NCBI GenBank assembly: GCA_041584015.1
Contig: JBFHES010000053.1
Location: 1-19,477 of the forward strand
From: JBFHES01 sp041584015
Lineage (GTDB): Bacteria; Bacteroidota; Bacteroidia; Bacteroidales; M50B96
Length of the DNA: 19,477 bases
Direction: 5' to 3'
This document shows positions 16,241 to 19,477 of this stretch, piece after piece. Position numbers and translations under genes: made by a program. The notes below the pieces were generated by a model. The model did not search any database. It was not told the DNA's origin and was given only the letters and a program-made list of their open reading frames with translations. Every line of letters starts with the position of its first letter. Within the stretch, counting starts at the first letter, position 1.

Positions 16241-17299
16241 ATGAGAAAATTTACGGCCATCCTCTTAATCCCTTTCTTTTTTGCAATGGGATCATGTAGT
16301 ACCGATTTTGAGATCAATGCTGAGTGGAAAGATATTGCTGTTGTTTATGGCTTGCTAAACCAGAATGATACCGCCCAATACATAAGGTTATCCAAAGCTT
16401 TTTTAGGAACAGAAAGTGCTTTTGTTATGGCACAGGAAGCTGATTCAATTTATTACGATCAGGCGGATGTTTATCTAATTCCAAATTCAAATGGAAATCG
16501 AATTAATGTTTTTCCTGATACGTTTAAAATCATTAAGCTTGAACCAACAACTGAAATAGATAAGGATACCGGGATTTTTGCATCGGATTATAATTTACTG
16601 TACACAACCGAGGAGCAATTATCGTACACCGAGTACGAACTATTGATTAATATTCCTGGAAAGGAAGCTGTTACTTCGCATACAAACCTTATTGATGAGT
16701 TGCGTGTAACGGCACCGATAACCAGCCCAACTCAAAAAATAGCCTTTGCCAATCAGGATTTTTATATGGACTATAAAGCCAAACTGATAGCTAATGTTAA
16801 TGGATACATTTATGGCTTAACTGTGCGCTTAAATTATAAAGAGATTATTGATGGTGTTACAACTATTAAACATCTCGATTGGGTGCGCCCAAGTATTAAA
16901 AAGGCCTATGTTCAGGACGCCAGCCAAAGTGCAAATGAAGTTATCTGGAACTTATCAGGCGAGGAGTTCTTCTGGTTTATTGGTAATAGCCTAGAGCAAA
17001 ATAATCCTGCAACCGCAAGAAAATTTGTTTCGCTTGATTTTATGTTCTACAGTGGCAATGAAGACTTCTCAATTTATGCAGATATAAATGGCCCGCTGCA
17101 AGGCGTGGTGCAGGAAAAGCCACCTTTTACAAATATGGATAATCCGGCTATTGCAATTGGATTGTTTGCATCTCGCTATAATTTCTCAGTTGAGAACAAA
17201 GCCATAAATGATTGGAGTATCGATCGACTTTCATGCAGCGAGTATACCGAATTTTTGCGCTTTGCTAACTCAACCGGTGATTGGGATAATTGTCAGTAA
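16241..17299 (+). CDS. Exported lipoprotein of unknown function (DUF4249-like)
   Basis: A 352-residue protein with an N-terminal hydrophobic segment and a lipobox ending MGSC, so Cys19 is the likely lipidated residue after signal peptidase II cleavage. The start of the mature protein (VVYGLLNQNDTAQYIRLSKAFLG, about 34-56) resembles Bacteroidota lipoproteins of the DUF4249 type, whose Ig-like beta-rich N terminus begins with a VVxGLL...YxIxLSR pattern. The rest looks beta-rich with no catalytic motif that I recognise. The function is unknown; membership in DUF4249 is a guess from the pattern. The PrsW-family gene follows after only 8 bp, so they likely share the promoter at 16154-16187. Confidence 0.78.
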   Translation: MRKFTAILLIPFFFAMGSCSTDFEINAEWKDIAVVYGLLNQNDTAQYIRLSKAFLGTESAFVMAQEADSIYYDQADVYLIPNSNGNRINVFPDTFKIIKLEPTTEIDKDTGIFASDYNLLYTTEEQLSYTEYELLINIPGKEAVTSHTNLIDELRVTAPITSPTQKIAFANQDFYMDYKAKLIANVNGYIYGLTVRLNYKEIIDGVTTIKHLDWVRPSIKKAYVQDASQSANEVIWNLSGEEFFWFIGNSLEQNNPATARKFVSLDFMFYSGNEDFSIYADINGPLQGVVQEKPPFTNMDNPAIAIGLFASRYNFSVENKAINDWSIDRLSCSEYTEFLRFANSTGDWDNCQ

Positions 17300-17307
17300 A
17301 CTTGCCT

Positions 17308-18012
17308 ATGGATCTAATCTTCATATCGCTTGCTCCGGTAGTAATTATTGCTTTTTACATCTACTTTCGTGATCGGTATGAACGTGAGCCATTGCTCATT
17401 CTCTTTTCGGCCTTGGTGGTTGGTGCCGTAACAGTGCTGCCTATAACCTACGTAGAACGATTCCTTCAATCTTATGGCGTGTATTTTTCTGGTCGCGGAA
17501 ATGCCTTCTTTACAGCTTTTGTGGTCGCAGGTTTTTCTGAAGAACTTTTTAAGTATGCGGCGTTAATGCTACTCATCTGGAACAACAAAAACTTTAATGA
17601 GAAATTTGATGGAGTTGTTTACGCTGTGTTTATTTCTCTGGGTTTTGCTACTGTGGAAAACTTAATGTATGTCTTTGGTTATGGTTATGATGTTGGCGTA
17701 TCAAGAGCATTTACGGCCATTCCTGCACACTCATTGTTTGCCATCTCAATGGGCTATTTTCTTGGCATAGCTAAGTTCTATCCTCAAAAACGATCCATTT
17801 ATTTAGTGCTTGGGCTAGTGGTGCCAATTGCATTACATGGTATGTATGATTTTATTCTTATGGCTAATTTTCAGCATTACTTATTCTTGTTTATCCCATT
17901 TATGATTGGATTGGTGCTCTTAGGTTTCAGGCTTATGAAGGTATTGTCTCGTGCTTCAGTTTTTCGTAACGATGGCTTTGGCGGACAGGATTCTAATATG
18001 CTGGGTATGTAA
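17308..18012 (+). CDS. PrsW-family intramembrane protease
   Basis: Read from the ATG at 17308, 234 residues (a TTG at 17290 would overlap the previous stop). It is a polytopic membrane protein with about seven hydrophobic helices. It carries the PrsW motifs: SEELFK (Glu78, Glu79, Lys82), FDGVVYAVFISLGFATVEN (Asp101, Glu117, Asn118), PAHSLF (His141) and HGMYD (His177, Asp181). RDRYEREP near residue 21 is also characteristic. These residues match the active-site set of the PrsW/CAAX-like protease clan. In Bacillus subtilis PrsW starts site-1 cleavage of an anti-sigma factor; in Bacteroidota the substrate is generally not known and no anti-sigma gene lies here. It is 8 bp downstream of the lipoprotein gene, so likely translated from the same message. 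Confidence 0.88.
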   Translation: MDLIFISLAPVVIIAFYIYFRDRYEREPLLILFSALVVGAVTVLPITYVERFLQSYGVYFSGRGNAFFTAFVVAGFSEELFKYAALMLLIWNNKNFNEKFDGVVYAVFISLGFATVENLMYVFGYGYDVGVSRAFTAIPAHSLFAISMGYFLGIAKFYPQKRSIYLVLGLVVPIALHGMYDFILMANFQHYLFLFIPFMIGLVLLGFRLMKVLSRASVFRNDGFGGQDSNMLGM

Positions 18013-18103
18013 TTACTGCTTGCCAAAAACATTTCTTGTTGATGATCATTTAATGGATAATTAATACTTTAAACAGTACCTGTCTGCTTTGTGCTCTTTT
18101 TTA

Positions 18104-18111
18104 TACATTTG
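18104..18111 (+). promoter_or_regulatory. -7 box of the hydrolase gene (TACATTTG)
   Basis: TACATTTG is identical to the -7 box of the lipoprotein promoter (16180-16187) and lies 26 bases before the ATG at 18138. The nearest TTG (18089-18091) is only 12 bases upstream; CTG at 18084-18086 (17 bases) is a weaker -33 candidate. Expected start near 18117. Confidence 0.42.
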
Positions 18112-18137
18112 AATTTTTGACCACTAAACTTCAAGTT

Positions 18138-19477
18138 ATGCGAAATCATAAACTATCAATCAGATTCACGCTACTATTCATTGTGAGCTTTTTCACCACA
18201 AACCTAATGTCTCAAAACATTGAAAATATGTTGGGTTACTGGGAGGGAAGGATTGATGCGGGTAGTATTGAGGTGCGTTTATGGCTGATCGTAGAGCAGG
18301 ATTCTCTTGGGAATATTGTTACTACAGCTGACGCTCCTGATCAGGATGCTAACGGAATAGCTGTGGATAGCCTTCAGGTTATTGGCTCCACGGTGAGTTT
18401 TAAGATCCCCAAGGTTATGGGACATTTTGTTGGTGAGTTAACAGAAGATATGAATGGCGTAGATGGTACATGGACACAAGGTTTATCTTCGGTTGCCCTT
18501 CGTTTAGATCGATTGGATACGCGACCAAGCAGTCGTCGTTATCAAGAGCCGGTTGAACCGTTCCCTTACATTGTTGAACATGTTCGTTTTAAGAATGCCT
18601 CAAAGGCCATTAGGTTGGCAGGTACTTTAACATTGCCAGAGAATTCTTACAATGCTCCGGCTGTTATTTTGGTTTCCGGAAGTGGACCACAGGATAGGGA
18701 TAGTAAAATTATGGGTCATAAACCATTTAAAGTGATTGCCGATCATTTGAGTCGAAACGGAGTTGCGGTACTAAGGTATGACGATAGAGGTACGGCAGAG
18801 TCGGAAGGTAACTTTGCTGCAGCAACTTCGGATGATTTGGATACCGATGTGGCAGCTGCATTTGAATACCTAAAGCGCCGAAAGGAGATTAATCCCGAAA
18901 AGATTGGAATAATTGGACACAGCGAAGGTGGATTAATCGCACCGATGGTTGCGGCGTTGAATGCTGATATAGCCTTTATTGTTTTAATGGCCGGCCCCGG
19001 AAGCACAGGGGAACAAATTCTGTATCAGCAACTGGAGCTGTTAAACAAGGCAGCAGGTATGAGTGATGCTGATGTGAAAAAGGTGCTTAAGTCGACTGCC
19101 AAAATTTATGAAATTGCAAAAAGTGATTTGAGTTATAAGGAGGCGGTAGTTGCATTAAGAAAGCAGTTTAAATGCAAAAGCTGGTGGATGACCAAGAAAA
19201 TGAAAACAGAGAAGAATCTCACAGAAGCTTCGGTAAGCGCCATAGCTCAGCAGGTTTTTAGCGATTGGTTCAGACGGTTTTTGGTAGTGGATCCTGCAGA
19301 TTATTTAAAAGATGTGAAATGCCCGGTGCTTGCCATAAACGGTGAAAAGGATTTGCAAGTGCCGCCAAGTCCTAATCTCGATTTAATTGAGGAGTATTTA
19401 AGGTCGGCAGGCAATAGTAAGGTTGAGGTGCATCGTCTTAAAGACTTGAATCATTTGTTCCAGCATTGCGAAACTGG
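18138..19477 (+). CDS. Exported alpha/beta hydrolase, 3' end cut by the window
   Basis: The frame stays open from the ATG at 18138 to the right edge (446 codons plus 2 bases), so the gene is partial. A signal peptide (residues 1 to about 26, ending near LMSQ) is followed by a beta-rich N-terminal region (about 27-130, MLGYWEGRID...GTWTQG). The alpha/beta hydrolase domain comes next. Visible are the oxyanion-hole segment SGSGPQDRD (180-188), YDDRGTAES, the nucleophile elbow GHSEGG with Ser262, the acid in NGEKDLQV (Asp405) and the catalytic His439 in LNHLFQH. This is the exported esterase/peptidase-like type common in Bacteroidota; the substrate is not clear. All three catalytic residues are inside the window, so only a short tail should be missing. 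It has its own TAnnTTTG box and is separated by 125 bp from the PrsW gene. Confidence 0.88.
   Translation, partial: MRNHKLSIRFTLLFIVSFFTTNLMSQNIENMLGYWEGRIDAGSIEVRLWLIVEQDSLGNIVTTADAPDQDANGIAVDSLQVIGSTVSFKIPKVMGHFVGELTEDMNGVDGTWTQGLSSVALRLDRLDTRPSSRRYQEPVEPFPYIVEHVRFKNASKAIRLAGTLTLPENSYNAPAVILVSGSGPQDRDSKIMGHKPFKVIADHLSRNGVAVLRYDDRGTAESEGNFAAATSDDLDTDVAAAFEYLKRRKEINPEKIGIIGHSEGGLIAPMVAALNADIAFIVLMAGPGSTGEQILYQQLELLNKAAGMSDADVKKVLKSTAKIYEIAKSDLSYKEAVVALRKQFKCKSWWMTKKMKTEKNLTEASVSAIAQQVFSDWFRRFLVVDPADYLKDVKCPVLAINGEKDLQVPPSPNLDLIEEYLRSAGNSKVEVHRLKDLNHLFQHCET

Noticed and set aside
17290..17307. TTG start for the PrsW-family gene overlapping the lipoprotein stop
   Set aside because: The ATG at 17308 begins at the edge of the first membrane helix as in other family members, and an 8-bp gap is normal here.
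1..19477. Defence system, CRISPR array, prophage or integrated element
   Set aside because: No spaced repeat array, integrase, transposase, toxin-antitoxin pair or attachment repeat was seen. The single direct repeat pair at the left end carries its own promoters and terminators and does not flank mobile genes.

Overview
The window looks like a piece of a Bacteroidota chromosome, probably a free-living or marine lineage. Four lines of evidence agree: several promoters of the TTG-N19/20-TAnnTTTG type used in this phylum; a secreted beta-propeller protein ending in a gliding-motility-associated (type IX secretion) C-terminal domain; a choice-of-anchor L domain protein; and moderate-to-low GC genes with little Shine-Dalgarno signal. 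I see no insertion sequence, CRISPR array, tRNA, rRNA or phage gene.

Layout. Positions 1-667 hold no convincing protein gene. They contain two near-identical 72-bp units (22-93 and 490-561). Each starts just after a TAnnTTTG box and ends in a GC-rich hairpin followed by a T-run, so they look like a duplicated small-RNA gene. A strongly T/G-rich spacer separates them. A good promoter (601-630) then leads to a two-gene unit: an exported protein with five LysM repeats and a periplasmic-binding-protein-like domain, and, 5 bp later, a 1627-residue double-length UvrA-like ATPase. That ATPase has four ABC modules, no UvrB-binding domain in either half, and one degenerate P-loop. Next come a large secreted SBBP/PKD-like protein with a T9SS sorting domain (8338-11865) and a small CxxC membrane protein (11887-12384).

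These plus-strand genes meet a minus-strand block at 12384/12386 with one base between stop codons. Reading from its 5' end, the minus block is panB (pantothenate/CoA synthesis), a strong hairpin, an RluA-type pseudouridine synthase, a choice-of-anchor L/OmpA fusion, and a zinc-ribbon SAM methyltransferase. panB is divergent from a plus-strand pair: a lipoprotein (16241-17299) and a PrsW-family intramembrane protease (from 17308). The shared 91-bp region holds a TTG-N23-TACATTTG promoter and a 12-bp palindrome. The window closes with an exported alpha/beta hydrolase that starts at 18138 behind a TACATTTG box and runs off the right edge.

Most genes are ordinary for the phylum: envelope, surface and housekeeping functions. 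The parts that most deserve a second look are the duplicated small-RNA unit, the tandem UvrA-like protein beside a LysM/PBP protein, and the choice-of-anchor L/OmpA fusion. All identifications come from reading motifs; no database search was run.
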